Positions 1-12,244 of a DNA stretch of 64,000 nt are shown here, one piece after another. The DNA comes from Sordariomycetes sp. S80-01Y (Eukaryota; Ascomycota; Sordariomycetes): contig JAXQJY010000020.1 of NCBI GenBank assembly GCA_037042185.1, positions 434,001 to 498,000 on the forward strand, written 5' to 3'. Each line of letters begins with the position of its first letter. Position 1 is the stretch's first letter. The translations under genes and the position numbers were made by a program. The notes beneath the pieces are model-generated. The model searched no databases and was not told where the DNA came from. It saw nothing but the letters and a program-made list of their open reading frames with translations.

Positions 1-489
1 AACTATGTACATGACACCTACCCGAGACCACATCCTGGGCTCGAAAGCGCCCCAACTGCCGGTTTCCGCCGGAACGTCGAATTGTGTTTTCATTTTGCAC
101 TTCAGTCCTCGACCATTTTCACGCAAAGATTTGGTTTCCATAGAGAACAAAGCGTGAGGATACGATTCGTGGCTGTTGGGTGATTACACGGCCAGCTGGT
201 GGAAATCCCGATCTACACTTCAGACTGTTTCGTTGCGTGAGCGATTGCGAACGCGCGTATAGCGCCTTCAGCAAGCAACAAAAAGGCTACTGGCACATTG
301 GGAAGGAAGTTCATGCAATTCTCGTATTATTGTGGCGGTGCAAATGCCGTTGACTGGACTGGATATGACCATATCCAAGAGAAGTCGCAGATGGCTGACT
401 ATGTACTATGTAAGATATAAGACGACTGGTATTGCGGATATTGGCGCAGGTGGTACGATGGCCAGAACATAAGACCCGATTCTCCAGAC
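1..489. other. intergenic, no gene seen
   Basis: No open frame here has splice logic or family resemblance. The stretch is the 3' flank of the lipocalin-like gene on the minus strand. Nothing regulatory could be named. Confidence 0.5.
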
Positions 490-1225
490 TTAGGTGAATT
501 GACAATCCGACTGGTCTGTCTTGACAACCTCCTCGAGGCTTGAGCCGAGCAGGCCCGCTCTCTCGATCCAGGCCTAACAACAGATTAGCTTGACAGCTTT
601 CTCTCCCGAGGTGATCACTTACGTCAAGCACTTCCTCCTCCAGATGCTGCTCGCGGCTGAGTACGAACAACGTGGTGAAGTTGTTGGACTGAACGATGGC
701 AATGTTGTCTGCAAGGTCTTCTGGCTGTTAGCGCCGCTTTGAAGAAGAGGATGCACCACAACGCACCTTGAACAATGTAGTTCGGTCCAGGGCAATCGGG
801 CGCTGGCTGGCCTGGGAACTGAACCCGGAAAACACCCCCGGCGCCATACGCGGGCGGCGCCGGCGATGCTGTACCGAGGATGTTGACCGCTCGGCCCTGA
901 GCCTCGCAGGTGTTGTTGACTCGCACCGTTCCATTGTCCTGTAGTAACAATTAGACCGAGGTCACCGACTACATCTTCCTTTACCTACGTTGAGCTGGTA
1001 TTGAGCAAAGATGCACTTGCAACCGGCAGTGAATGGCGCAAGCGTACCCGCGACTTGATACCATCGTCCTAGATAGGGCTCGAGCTGGAATCCGGCGTCG
1101 CCGGTAGGGTAATAGCATTGGCCGTCCCACAGAGATGGTACGACGTTGGAGCTGGGCTGGGTGTCGTTGCCGTGAGCAGCAGCGGAAACCACCGTGGCGG
1201 CGTGAAGGACGGCTTGAGGACGCAT
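490..1225 (-). CDS. secreted lipocalin-like (Blc/apoD-type) protein
   Basis: Predicted 196-aa lipocalin, a beta-barrel carrier of small hydrophobic ligands, probably exported. The CDS is complement(join(490..573,623..720,767..938,989..1225)). All introns are GT..AG and the total is 197 codons. Exon 1 begins with a hydrophobic leader (MRPQAVLHAATVVSAAA) and then carries the lipocalin GxW-type motif LGRWYQVAG. The next exons give a DNGTVRVNNTC strand and an LFVLSREQHL segment. The last exon has WIERAGL and TDQSDC, as in the C-terminus of Blc-type lipocalins. Cysteines at CKC, NTC and SDC could form disulfides. The first ATG of the open frame was chosen because the leader follows directly. The family call is firm; the ligand is unknown. 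Confidence 0.82.
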
Positions 1226-2480
1226 GTTGTTTCGGTTGTTTGAGGAACGCCCGTGATGTGTAGACGTCTCGAGGGACTGAGGAGGCGAATTGAGTTGCGA
1301 CGAAGCTCACTGGTGGTCAACTTAAGCTCATTGCCCCTTGCGTCTCGTTCCTGACACCGACTTATACCAATCACCCTCCCGTCTCGCACATCTTGGCGAT
1401 CCGAAGTCCGAGGTGCCGAGAATCCCACCGGTAGTCTTTTCGACAGAATGACGCGCAATTGTCTTGTGTCCACCCCGAACTGACCGGGGAAGCAATGGGT
1501 CGATTCGCGGGCTGCGACCAAACGTGGGGATCGCTCCGCGGCAGTTGCAGAATCTATGACGCGCCAGTGCCGCTGCCAAGACAAAACAATACCGACATGT
1601 TGGAAACATGGGGAAAAGAAGGCACATCGGCAAAGTCAGGAACGAGGTTGGCTTTTTAGACGAGGTGAGCCTCAGTTTCATGACGACACTCTTCTGTATG
1701 GGGGGGGGCTGTTTTTATTTCTTGCAGCTCTTTCCTCCACGCGCGTTGCTTCCGGTGTCGCGTCGCGCTCTCTACTGATGTCCTGGATCTCGATAGCGTC
1801 AGTGCAAGATGTCGGGGATCAGACTGATCTCAATGGAGAGCGCATTCACATGTGTGAGATCGTGTCTGCAGTGTTCGGAATGTGCCAAAGGCTCCTTCAG
1901 AGATCGGGGAGCAACAAATAAGCGCCTTTCTCGCATGGAAAGCCACGACCACTGACATCAAAACATGCGATCTTCTACTGACTCACGCGAATTAGGGACT
2001 ATGTCTGCGAACTATCCATCGGACTACTGAGCCAACCACTCATCTAGCTGCTGAAACAAGTGCTGAACCTACTGCTGGATCAACGATCTACCCGCCTACG
2101 TATTTGTAAAGTCACGGGGTCCCCAAGTATCGGCGCGAGGCACGACACATTTGAGGCTGCTTCGAGGCCTCAACTCTGGGCGCTAATCCCATCATTGAGT
2201 GCCACCAACACGCTTTTATTCCTCTTACTTGTAAACCAGCAAAGGCACCGTTCCCGTGCCGAGTTGCCGGGGTCTAGATATAGCTTGCCTTGAATCCCCG
2301 AAGATTGGAGCTCGAGGCCTGGGTTCTGTGATATCAGCACGCAAATGGGGTCCGACGCATGAGCCCAATGATGTCTTCTCAGCTCGGACGCTCGTGATCT
2401 CACGATACACGCCGATGCCATCGACAACAACGGTTTGGATGGAACGCAATAGTTGAGTAATAAGTATTATCTTTTCAGAC
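1226..2480. other. intergenic, no gene seen
   Basis: This 1.25-kb stretch has only short overlapping frames on both strands without family resemblance. It should contain the lipocalin promoter (minus strand, upstream of 1225) and the 3' flank of the membrane protein that ends at 2481. Confidence 0.45.
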
Positions 2481-4304
2481 TCATATGAAGTTGCTTGTTC
2501 TGTCCCTCAAACCCCACCTGTCCTGGTCTAGCTTCCCAAAATCCATCGAATCCATTACGATCGGAGTCTTCTCTTCGTCCATCTTCCCCGCGAGCAGAGC
2601 GTGCTTGCCCTCGGGATCCCCTTCATACCTTATTAACAGGTTCCCTATGTCAACTCCAGCCCTTTTCCGCCCCATGGCCAAACTCGCTAGGCCCGAGCCC
2701 CCTGCCGAGGCTGCGATGGCAACCTGTCTAGGATCCTCCATGTCGAAGGATGGCATGCCCTTCCACCACCTGGTGCGCACGACCTCGACGAGGAAGATGA
2801 GAAATATGATTGTGTTGATGGCAAAGACAGCAATCGAGAACGCTGTCTCGCCAATTGCGATGGCGGCGATGTAGACCGTAGCCGGAACACCTTTTCGGTG
2901 TTCTCCAACCATGAGCTGTGCTGCGGCATAAGCACCCAGGATGTCGTCGTTCATCACCATGACTGAGTTGCTGACAGCTTCCAAGACAATCTCGGTCTCG
3001 TTCCGCTTCTCATCCTTTTTGGACGTGTCAAGGTATGTCCGCATGTCGGTTATGGAGTTGTTGAAAGCCTGGCCCACCATGGACACGTATAAGTTGGTCT
3101 CGTCGTTGGCGATGAGCTCGAATTGTCGAATCGCCGTCCCCGTCAAGTGGCGGCTTGGGTTGATGTCTTCCACCTCCTCGTCGGTAGGGGTGACGGTAAT
3201 GTTTCGACCCTTGACATTTACCGACACGTTGAATCGCGCAGGCACAAAGTCCAGCTCGCACTGGATTTGATCCAACATCTCGTAGTTGCTCCCAGTCGCG
3301 AAGCCAATGTAGCGCCGTGGTGGCAGCTTGTCAACGTCGAAACTTCTGAAGAAAGCGACTCCGAGCGCAACGACGTTATTCCCGTCGTGGCCGATGTAGC
3401 TCGAAGATTCAGGTCCAGCGTCGCTATCGGGGAGTTCACCTGCTGCGGTATACAGCCACTGCTGGTCGGAATGCGAGATGTCGAAGTCTGTAGTTTCGTT
3501 GTAGATGCAATTGACTTTGGTGTTGTATCCGTCCTCTTGGTAGGTATAGGAGATTGCAAGGTCATTTCCCGAGACGTTCTCGTCGACCAGTCCGGCCCCG
3601 GACCCAAGACCATAAGACCGTCCGATGTAGGTGTATCTCGAGTTGTCCAACTTTCGGTGTTCCCTTGACTTTCCATCGATCGGAGTGGCCGAACTTGCAC
3701 TGGCGAGCAGGGAACCGAGCAGCTGCATTCCGACCGAATACGAAAAGCTTCCTTTGGTATTCTGTATCGTCGGGCCTCCTTTTCCGACCTGCGACGGGTA
3801 TTCCCTGATGAGCTCGTAGTTGGACCAGCTGGGGATCTGAACTTCGTGTTCAGTGGCCTTCCAGGTTTCGACCGGAGTAAGGGCAGCAGCCCAAATACCT
3901 CTCAGCGCCATCGAAACTGCAATGAATAGTGCCAGTAGTGACTTGAACCTCCATGGAAGCTCCCAGTCCATGTGCGGAGTCATCGCGTCCACCCAGAAGC
4001 GCATCGTGTCCAACTCCATTGGGTGGCGCGCGAAGCGCTGACGGACACCAAAATTTATCAGGCGACATAGCACGATGACTTGTGCGATTGACAGCAAGTT
4101 GGCGATGATCTGAACCGCGAACTGCACGCTTGGCCGATTGTCGACGATGAAGTGGAAGAAGGGCCCCGAGTAGCTGACAGTATTGACTGTGTTGTAGAGT
4201 AGGTATGCGCTGGTGGGCGTCGTGAGGAGGAGAGTACAAAAGTTGAAATGTCCCCACGAGAATGTCGGCGCGAAGGCCTTGTGAGTTTGACGCGGAAAAT
4301 CCAT
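2481..4304 (-). CDS. polytopic membrane protein of unknown function
   Basis: Single-exon 607-aa protein that I cannot assign to a named family. Three hydrophobic segments lie near the N-terminus (about residues 20-45, 67-88 and 121-142). A long soluble region of about 350 residues follows, with several N-x-S/T sites. A strong transmembrane stretch lies near residues 495-525, followed by a cytosolic tail of about 80 residues rich in charged residues. This layout (N-terminal TMs, large luminal or extracellular domain, single C-terminal TM) is common in lineage-specific ascomycete surface proteins. The ATG at 4304 opens the frame. The whole reading frame is intact and codon use looks like that of its neighbours. 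Confidence 0.7.
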   Translation of the reverse strand: MDFPRQTHKAFAPTFSWGHFNFCTLLLTTPTSAYLLYNTVNTVSYSGPFFHFIVDNRPSVQFAVQIIANLLSIAQVIVLCRLINFGVRQRFARHPMELDTMRFWVDAMTPHMDWELPWRFKSLLALFIAVSMALRGIWAAALTPVETWKATEHEVQIPSWSNYELIREYPSQVGKGGPTIQNTKGSFSYSVGMQLLGSLLASASSATPIDGKSREHRKLDNSRYTYIGRSYGLGSGAGLVDENVSGNDLAISYTYQEDGYNTKVNCIYNETTDFDISHSDQQWLYTAAGELPDSDAGPESSSYIGHDGNNVVALGVAFFRSFDVDKLPPRRYIGFATGSNYEMLDQIQCELDFVPARFNVSVNVKGRNITVTPTDEEVEDINPSRHLTGTAIRQFELIANDETNLYVSMVGQAFNNSITDMRTYLDTSKKDEKRNETEIVLEAVSNSVMVMNDDILGAYAAAQLMVGEHRKGVPATVYIAAIAIGETAFSIAVFAINTIIFLIFLVEVVRTRWWKGMPSFDMEDPRQVAIAASAGGSGLASLAMGRKRAGVDIGNLLIRYEGDPEGKHALLAGKMDEEKTPIVMDSMDFGKLDQDRWGLRDRTSNFI

Positions 4305-4950
4305 CGTCGCGTTCGAGCTTCAGCTCTTGGGAGTTTATGGCGGCTCGGTCCTCATCTAGTCTAGAGAGAAACATGCTCGCCTCAGATGTGCTGGGAGTGT
4401 CTCGTATATGTCGCCATCCCCCCCGGCCTGCCTCACCCATGTCGGCAAGGAACATCATCCGCAATCTGCAGTCGTGAACCAACATGCATATTGACGTGGA
4501 TGGGTCGAATCTCTTGATAGGTTCTGTCTCGTGGGTCGTTTTGGATGGTCGCATTGCAGCGGCTGATTGATGGCTTTTGATTGGTGAAGGCGTGCGTGGG
4601 CGCTTCGCGTTACAGATTACGCCTCACGAACAGGCGCCGAGAAGGGCGGATTTTCCAGGATTTTATCAACGATCGGATAGCGGACCGGCGGGAACAAAAA
4701 TAGTTCTTAAGCGAAGCCGCGGAGTAAGAGACCCCAAGCACGACGTTGACACTTGGTGGTGAGAGCTTGTCCACGAGCGCGTTTCGCCAATGATACACTC
4801 ACCAACCGTTTAACGCGGTACACCGGCTAATCGAAGGCCAAATCTCAAAGCATTTCTGAAGGGATCAAACTTAACTGCATAACTCTTCGTGTTTATACAC
4901 ATCGAAGAATGGAAAGGCCGGGTCTCTTGGGTTGTCGCCCGTACCGTTAT
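4305..4950. other. intergenic, no gene seen
   Basis: This is the promoter region of the minus-strand membrane gene starting at 4304 and the 3' flank of the gene ending at 4951. No further structure was recognised. Confidence 0.45.
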
Positions 4951-5982
4951 TTAGGAGAGACCGACCTTTGAATCTACTGCCATCTTCTGATGTGAAGGCT
5001 CGTCTTCCGCTGTCACCTCCTGCACCTCTGAGGGGACAGCCGCTGGTTCCCTTGCGGCCGCCTTCCTCCTCCTCCTCCTCCTCTTAATCAAACACCACGT
5101 CACTCCAATGATGATGGCCAATCCAATGACGCCCCCGACAGTGATACCGACTATCATGGCCGTAAATGCTCCCTGAAGCGTGCTGTCTGTCCTATGACTT
5201 TCTGAGCCATCATCGGTCGGCGGATCCTCCGTCGGCATTGGCCACTCGCCTCCAGTCCACGGGGTTTCGCAATTCGGTGCGCAGGTCTTGTTCAAGCTGG
5301 GAATGACTTCATACGTTATTGTCACTAATGATGCCAACATGACATCGGAGTCGGTGTTGAAGGTGGCGGTTTTGGTGGTGAGAACTGGAGCGTATGCCGA
5401 GTCCGAGGCCCACGAGGAGACTGTGAGTGTGTACGGGTTGTCGCGATTGAACGCCAATTCTGTAGCGATGCATACGGTTGCATCCACCGTTGCAATGTGG
5501 CCATGCTCGTCGGTTAGAGTTGCCGAGCTTTGTACGTCAAAGTCGTGTGCCCTAGCAGATGTTAAACCTCTTCTGGAGTCAAGTTGGTAGACTCACTCAG
5601 GGCAACAGAACAGGGTTTCTAGTGACCCAGAGCCACCGTCTTCGTTATCCGTATTGTCGACGCTTGTCTTTCCAACGACGCTATATGACTCCGGACAACG
5701 CGTCGCAGCGTGCCTTTCTCCCGGATAGCATTGCTTGTTTGCAAGCTCAGAGGTAGGATATGCTTCTGTTCCGCCAGAATAGTCCCAGACGAAGGCACTG
5801 CACCAAGCCAACTCACGGGTGAACCCAGTGCCGACATTGCAGGGCCGCAAGCCATACCATATGTTCGTCGCATCGAGACATCCGTCGTCAGCTGTGAAGT
5901 GCGGAATTGACAAGGGAGATGTTGTTGTTGCAGGAAATGTGGACGTTTGCGCCGACGTGACGGGGGTAATGGAAGTCGACAT
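4951..5982 (-). CDS. single-pass membrane protein with Cys-rich ectodomain
   Basis: Predicted 328-aa protein, complement(join(4951..5551,5597..5982)), with one 45-nt GTGAGT..TAG intron splitting a Glu codon. The ectodomain begins with a Ser/Thr/Pro-rich stretch and then a Cys-containing region (DDGCLD, RPCNVG, LAWCSAF, KQCYPG, LFCCPE). A second, Cys-poorer region ends in CAPNCETPW. A hydrophobic segment near residues 230-255 is followed by a stop-transfer run of seven Arg/Lys and a short acidic tail. There is no clear cleavable signal at the chosen ATG, so either the protein is inserted by its TM or an upstream exon was missed. Similar layouts are common in fungal cell-surface proteins of unknown role. 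Confidence 0.7.
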
Positions 5983-6400
5983 TGTTGTGGAAATATAAGT
6001 ACTCCTGCCCGAGATGGTGTTGACAATTGGTCCACTATGTTCTCTCGCTCTAAGGCTGACTTCGCGGAATCCAACGGTGCTCTAGGTGGGTGGTTAGGGA
6101 TAGCTCTCGTGAAACGTTACGTCGTGACCCCGTCCGTGACACGAGCCGCGGTCATGGAACGAGAGTGGCCGGTTTACATTTGAGAGTTGAAGTAAAACTG
6201 CGGAGGCGGGGTATCATATTTGTACTTGCTAAATGAAGGCCGGGTTGAAATCTGGCTGTGCCTCACACTAGGGTACGGGCCTAGCCGAGGGTACAGCCTC
6301 AAAGGTGTCAGCACTTGACCATGCGTCCTCGTATTCCGCCTGAGTTCTACCATCAGGACACGAACTTAAGTGAAACTGTCACTTTCTGCCCCGTAAGCGT
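5983..6400. other. intergenic, no gene seen
   Basis: Upstream of the minus-strand membrane protein and downstream of the C2H2 regulator. No feature was recognised. Confidence 0.4.
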
Positions 6401-9112
6401 CTATTGGCCCGCTCCCAGCTTTCGCTGAATCATTATGCTACGATATTTCTCCAAGCTCTCGCCCATGATGTTGATAAGCGGCCACTGTGTGTTACTCTTG
6501 AAGAAATGCGCCCAGATTTTGAGAACGGCAAAGCTAAGATTCCCTGGATCGCGGAAGTCCATGAGAACTTCACTATCCTCGTCAAAGTCGACGACTGTGT
6601 AGGCCTCCTCGACGATGCTTCGCACCCAGTGGAGAATGCGATCCTCGCTATCTATCCGACTGTCAGCTCCATCGGAAAAAATTGAGATCGGGGACAGCTG
6701 GCACTCACCACTTAGTTGATGTTGGCTCATTGTATCCCCCAGCTTCGCCAACCATTTGCTCAGCAAGACGCTGCAATCCAGACTCGACAAGGAATGCCTC
6801 ACGCTCCAGAAGAAAGCTTGGCTTCTAGCCACGCGATCGACGCCCAGTCGCACCGGTATGCTAATCATATGTGCCGTGTATAGCAGTGCAGCGATGACGC
6901 CGTCGCTTCGCTCAATGTCTGGCGAGCGGGCAATCGCTTTGGCGATTCGTGACGGATCCCTCGTTTCAAGCTGTCGGTACGGACCTAAATGCAGATAGAT
7001 CCGCACATAGGCAAGCGCAAGCAAAGAGCTCGACGTAAAAGGGATGGGGCCGTTCTCGTTGTTGGGATCGAGACTGGATTCCGGCGCTTGCTGCCACCCG
7101 GACGTCCACGACCGCAACCCTCGCTCCAACTTCTCGACCTCTTCGGCGGGCAACGCGGCAGTGTTGCTCATGACCGGCAAACTTAGGTCTCTCACTATGT
7201 GAATGCGCTGTAGCAACCCGTGCAAGAGGACGTAGTTACCAAGAGGTGTGGGAATCGGACTTAAGTGAGCAGAGGAGTCCTTGTTCTTGAGCAGAATCGA
7301 CAGGGCCTGTTGGAAATACAGCTGTTGGTCTGGCACCTCGTTACGTGCGACTTGCCACTGCATCGGATTCGAAGCTTTCCACTCCTTCGTGGAGCACGGA
7401 AGCCTCAGGTTAACCTCGTTGCTGCGCAGTACGGGGTAGACGTTGTACGCGATGCTGTGCGTGTGCAGGAAAGAGAAGGCAATGAGCTTCGATCTGCGGT
7501 TTGACTCTCGCTCCACCCAAGCCCGCCACTGCGACTCCAGATTCGCACCGTTATTCCGCCCGTTGGCCGGCGTCGGGGGTTGCGATTCGATGTCGTCCAA
7601 GCCGATGTCTCGCAAGACGTGCGTGAGAAGACCTTGGAGACCGAAGGCCTCCTGGACCATGTATGCTTTCGATTCCCAGGATGCGTACCCCATCAGGGTG
7701 ATCAGGGCCCTGACGGTCTCGACGGGATCCCACTGCTCGCCATTGCTCATCGACGCTGAACTTCTCATTGCGGGACTATTGATCGTGATAAATGAGCTTG
7801 TCCTCGGCCCGATGTTGTCGGCTTCCCTAATCAGCCGTTCCATTAAAATGGCCTTGCCAGCGAAGAATAGCCTCTCAGACACTCTTTGCTCGAAACAGTA
7901 CTGCGCGCCTATGGCGGCGATGCCAAAGATGAGTTCTAGCGAGTGATCCAGAATGTACCAGGTTGGGGCGTGGATGAAGGGCATGTGGGAGTGAAACCCT
8001 TCAAAGAAGGATGTGATGTACCGTGTCAGGGCATGACGAGACGGTAGCCGGAATGATGGGTCTATGATGTCCGAGAGCTTCTCAACAAGGACGTTGAGCT
8101 TGGATCGTTGCTCTTCGGTCACTTTGAAGGGCCTCGTATCGGGGTCAATCGCCCGAGGGTCTGTTTGGCGTCAGTCCTCTTCTTGAGTGACGAGTAGAGA
8201 TTCCAGAAAATAAGGTCGTGCTGTGGCGGGAGACATACTGCCATGTTCTGAGATGTTCGATATCTTGTTCCCTTGCGGGGCTGATGGTAACCAGGAGCTG
8301 AACGGTGTGCCGGCTCTCGTCCGTTGACCCGACCTTGGTGAGCCCGGTTCCTCTTGGTCATCGTTCAGCTCTGGGTCGATCGTGTTCCCTTCCTTCTCGG
8401 GCCCGTTGAAGTAGGGGCTCCATTCAGTGGGCAGGCCGACGCCGTCCAGGAAGTTGGCAAACTCTCGGAAGTGAGGGTCAAAGTCGACTCCCGGATCAAA
8501 GAACTGCGGAGTCAGGAGTCCTGCGTTATACGTTCTCGTGTCCACAAAGCTGTTGCTCTGATGGTGCTCGAGCGGCGGTGGGTGCATAGCCGGCGCCATA
8601 GCCGGCGGCATAGGCGGCATAGTCGCGTGCATAGGATGCTCTTGCTGCTGCTGGCCTGCCCATGGGTCAACACTCATCCCAGACAGAGAGACCGCAGCAG
8701 CTAGGTCTGCTTCGGCGGCCCCACCATGCCCGGATTGCTGCCTTTGTGGCATGGGAGGCTCCGGGTGAGACCTCGGAGGGGGCCCAGCCTCAGGGGCACT
8801 CTCCGGCGATGGCTGGGACTCCTCGCCATGGCCAGCGACACGAAAGTGTCGTGTAAGCAAGTCTCGTCTTGCGAATGCTGCACCACAGTGGCAGAGGAAG
8901 GGCTTCTCCTTGGTATCTTGGAGTCGTCAGTAGTGGCCCTTCCATCTCGTCTCCATCAGGCATTGAGGCTACTCACGGGTCCTCACATGGCGCTCCAAGT
9001 GCTCCGTCCTCTTGAACGTCCTTCCACAGTGTGGGCACATGCGCAAGTTGCCTCCTCCATACTGCCCATTCGTCCTCTGACGCTTATTTGGAGTCGACGT
9101 CTGTGCCAACAT
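6401..9112 (-). CDS. C2H2 zinc-finger transcription factor with fungal-specific regulatory domain
   Basis: Predicted 857-aa nuclear regulator, complement(join(6401..8160,8239..8916,8977..9112)). Splicing rebuilds two tandem N-terminal fingers. The first has C26, C29, H42 and H46, followed by the linker TKEKPF. The second has the tight C-x-C pair C54/C56 and then H69. A Gln/Pro/Met-rich linker follows (about residues 75-260). The large third exon encodes a helical region with the FFEGFHSHMPFIHAPTW motif typical of the fungal_trans (PF04082) domain joined to C2H2 fingers. The ATG at 9112 puts the fingers in frame through a phase-1 intron. The gene diverges from the SDR at 9578 across 465 bp and lies at the edge of the amidase/hydrolase/permease cluster, which makes it a candidate cluster regulator (inference). 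Confidence 0.85.
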
Positions 9113-9577
9113 GGCGATACCTGTGGATCAATTGAGGAGCTCTGCTCTGAAACTGTGGTTCGAGGTCTTCCCCGACACTGAATCTGAAATTTCTCCAGCG
9201 ATGGAGGTGGGAAAGGAGAGGAAGCATGGAGTCAGCAGACAATGGCGTCCTGGTTGGTCCTGGTTGGAGCACGGGGCTTGGAGTAGGGTTTGGGCTTGTC
9301 AGTGGGGTCAGCATGCCTCCAACTGACTCGCGCGCGGCATTTGACATCGATGGTGCTTATCTTGGAGTCGGCAGCCCGGCACTCATTCCTGATAGGACGG
9401 TTGGGGTCGTCGGGAACTTTGGAGCCGGGGCTCGGAGTTGGGGTAGCATTGGATGCGAGGCTGGGCTGAGCTGGATTGGTCCGTGGTAACGCTGTTTGCG
9501 TCGGCAGTTGGCGAAGGCCTCATTAGGACGGCCTGGAGCATTTGCCATGTCTGAGACACTGAGATCACCACGATAAC
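9113..9577. promoter_or_regulatory. divergent promoter region, C2H2 regulator / SDR
   Basis: 465 bp separate the divergent start codons of the C2H2 regulator (-) and the SDR (+), so the two genes could share control elements. No binding site can be named from sequence alone. Confidence 0.4.
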
Positions 9578-10427
9578 ATGGCATTTCTGAGCAGATTCCC
9601 AGGCGTTGCCCTGATCACAGGTGCTGGAGGCACTGGTACGTCAAACATCTTTTATCCAAACGGAATTTACGCGACTTACACAATCAGGCATTGGAGCAGC
9701 GACTGCGAAGGCGTTTGCCACCGCTGGGTGTTCTCGCCTGGCCATTACAGATCTCAACAAACATTCCCTGGCAGACACTCAGAATGTACTTCAAAAGATC
9801 AACCCCAACGTTGAGGTCTGCGCCGTCGATGGTGACATCTCTGACGAGTCCTTCGTCAAGGCTTTCGTGAAGGGGGCCATCGGAGCTTTCGGTCGTGTCG
9901 ACTACTCCGTGCAATGTGCTGGGATATTGGGCAAGGGACTCAGGTCTCACGAGACTACGACAGACGAGTTTGATCTCATCAATAAGATCAACTACAGGGG
10001 GTGTTGGCTTGTGTCCCGCGAGGTGTTGGGCCACATGATCCAGCAAAAGCCTCTCGATGAGCATCCCAAGCAGAAGGGATCCATCGTGCACATCGCCAGT
10101 CAACTGGGCGTGGTAGCTCGGCCTGCTGCAGCGGCATACTGCGCCTCGAAAGCGGCCATCATCAACATGACCAAATCAGATGCCATCGACTACTCACAAG
10201 ACGACGTCCGCGTCAACTGTGTCTGCCCCGGCGTGATCGCAACGCCTATGACGACTGGTTCCAAGGAGGTGGAGGACAGGTTGCGGAGTGCAATTGATAT
10301 CGCGCCAATGCGAAGGATGGGCACGCCAGAGGAGATCTCAGACGCGGTCCTTTTTCTGAGCTCTGGGCAATCATCGTTCATTCAAGGGCACGCACTTGTC
10401 GTAGACGGAGGATATACTATTAATTAA
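9578..10427 (+). CDS. short-chain dehydrogenase/reductase
   Basis: Predicted 265-aa classical SDR, join(9578..9635,9688..10427). The 52-nt intron interrupts the cofactor loop codon, so the glycine motif TGAGGTGIG (residues 14-22) appears only after splicing. Catalytic residues are visible: S157 in HIASQLG and the Y170-x3-K174 pair in YCASK. The usual NAG motif reads QCAG (residues 95-98). The C-terminal RVNCVCPGVIATPM and VVDGGYTIN are typical of the family. Length is normal. It would reduce or oxidise a carbonyl/alcohol with NAD(P)(H); the substrate is not predictable. Its 3' end lies only 51 bp from the convergent amidase 3' end. It probably belongs to the local metabolic cluster. Confidence 0.88.
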
Positions 10428-10478
10428 TGAGTCAAATGCTATGGTTTATGAGTTTTCCGAGTCTACCAACTCCGATGC

Positions 10479-12244
10479 CTATGCCGTAATGCTTGATGAC
10501 AGGAAACCCGCGGACTGGACTTGCGCCTGCACCCTCTCACATCCCATGGTATCGGCCTTTTCCCTGGAAACTGCCTCCATCGACGGCTGTTCTGGAGTAG
10601 CTGTCGACGCTGTCTTCGATGCCTTCCAGTCAAAGCCTTTCTCGAAGGCCTGAGCAACTCTCAGAATCTTCTCTTCCTGCCACAGCCCACCGACAATTTG
10701 CAAACCAACGGGCAGCTGAAGGCTAGGGTCATCAGCAGCCGGGGCCCATCCAGCGGGGACTGAAATTGCTGGATGACCGGTCACATTAAAGACAGCAGTG
10801 TTTGTAGTCATCCCAATCGTCGGCTCGAAGGACTTGAGAACGTTGTCTCGTCTTCCGTGCCTGGGTGCAACTACTGGGGTAGTAGGCATGACGAGAACAT
10901 CGTAGTTTTTGAATGCAGCCTCGTAGGCATCGCGGATTTTCCGCCCGATGTTGACTGTCTTGCCATACAGCCCCGGGAACTTGTCCTGCAAATACAGTCC
11001 GTTGATAACAGTATTTTTGGTGGAGGGGAATAGCTTCTCGAAGTTGTCCGCCGTCCAAGGAAGGCGTGCTTCTTCAAATTCCGTGAGACCCAGGACCCGA
11101 CGTCCGTTGGCATGTCCCAAAATACCGGAAGCACCTGAAATCCGCTGCTGTATCGTCCATATCGAGGGACCCTCGTTGTGCAAGGGGATAGAAACCTCGC
11201 TAACAGCGGCTCCCAAAGAGGCGAGCTCCTGGACTGCGTTGAAGAATGCACTGCGGACGCCTTCCTGAAGTATATCGTTTTTGATGCCTTCTCGCAGGAC
11301 TCCGACACGAAGTCCTTCCAGTCTTCCGCCCTGTTTCTTCAATGAATCGAGAAAATGGTAAGACCCAGGAGCCATAGTGCCCAGGGACCTGTCGTCTATT
11401 CCATCGTACCCCGCGATGGCATCCAAGCAGGCCGCGACCTCCTCGACGCTTCTTGCTATCGGTCCAGCGTGATCATCTATTGAATCTCCGCTAGTGATTC
11501 CTGTGTATGGCACGAGACCATGCGTTGGCTTCAGTCCAACGCACCCGCAAAGCGAAGCTGGAACTCGGATACTGCCTCCTTGATCCGTGCCTATCGCAAA
11601 GTCTATGAGACCACCAGCGACAAGCGCACTGCCTCCTGAGGTGCTGCCACCGGCTGAGTAACCCGACTGATGAGGATTTTCTATGATGCCTTGAGAACTG
11701 GTGAAGGACGCGGTCGAGTTGCAGAAACTTTCGCAGACTGCTGTGCCGTGGACATCGGCGCCGGCTTCCAAGATGCGTTGCAGGACTGTCGCATCCGTCT
11801 TTGGCGTCCACGCAGGGAATGCGTGACTCCCAAAGAATTGAGGTACGCCGGCTACGGCAATGCAGTCTTTCAAACATACAGTCTTGCCTTTCAGACCAGA
11901 CCTTGCGGACTTGCTGCCCTCAATCAGGAAACGGTGTGCCCAGGCATGACCGAATGACTGCTCGCTGGCTTGGGGTATGCGGACATTCTGACGGGGAAAC
12001 CGGTCTGTGTCAGGAATTGGCTGATAGTCCTCCAGGCTTGAAACCCTTTCAGCGCAGTCGTGTACCGCTGCCAAAAGTCGTTGATAGTCCGCCGATTCCT
12101 CGGAGCGAATTCTGAGACCAAGAGGCTGCAGCAGTTTCTCGACATCACCCGCCTGCACAGGGTTATCACTGCAAGACTGTCAGTTGACTTTCGGCTAGCG
12201 GTGGGATTAACGTACGGTGATATGTCTTTGAAGAAGACTGACAT
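10479..12244 (-). CDS. amidase-signature family hydrolase
   Basis: Predicted 572-aa enzyme, complement(join(10479..12168,12216..12244)). The first exon is only 29 nt (MSVFFKDISP) and joins in phase 2 to DNPVQAGDVEK. The amidase-signature triad is readable: Lys110 in CLKDCIAVAG, cis-Ser187 in the GGSTSGGS loop, and the nucleophile Ser209 in TDQGGSIRVP. The 99-residue spacing from Lys to the nucleophile matches other members of the family. GLKPTHGLVPYTG and NVTGHPAISVPAG are further family landmarks. It hydrolyses a C-N amide bond. With the imidase-like hydrolase and permease nearby it could cleave a ring-opened half-amide (inference). No signal peptide, so probably cytosolic. Confidence 0.9.
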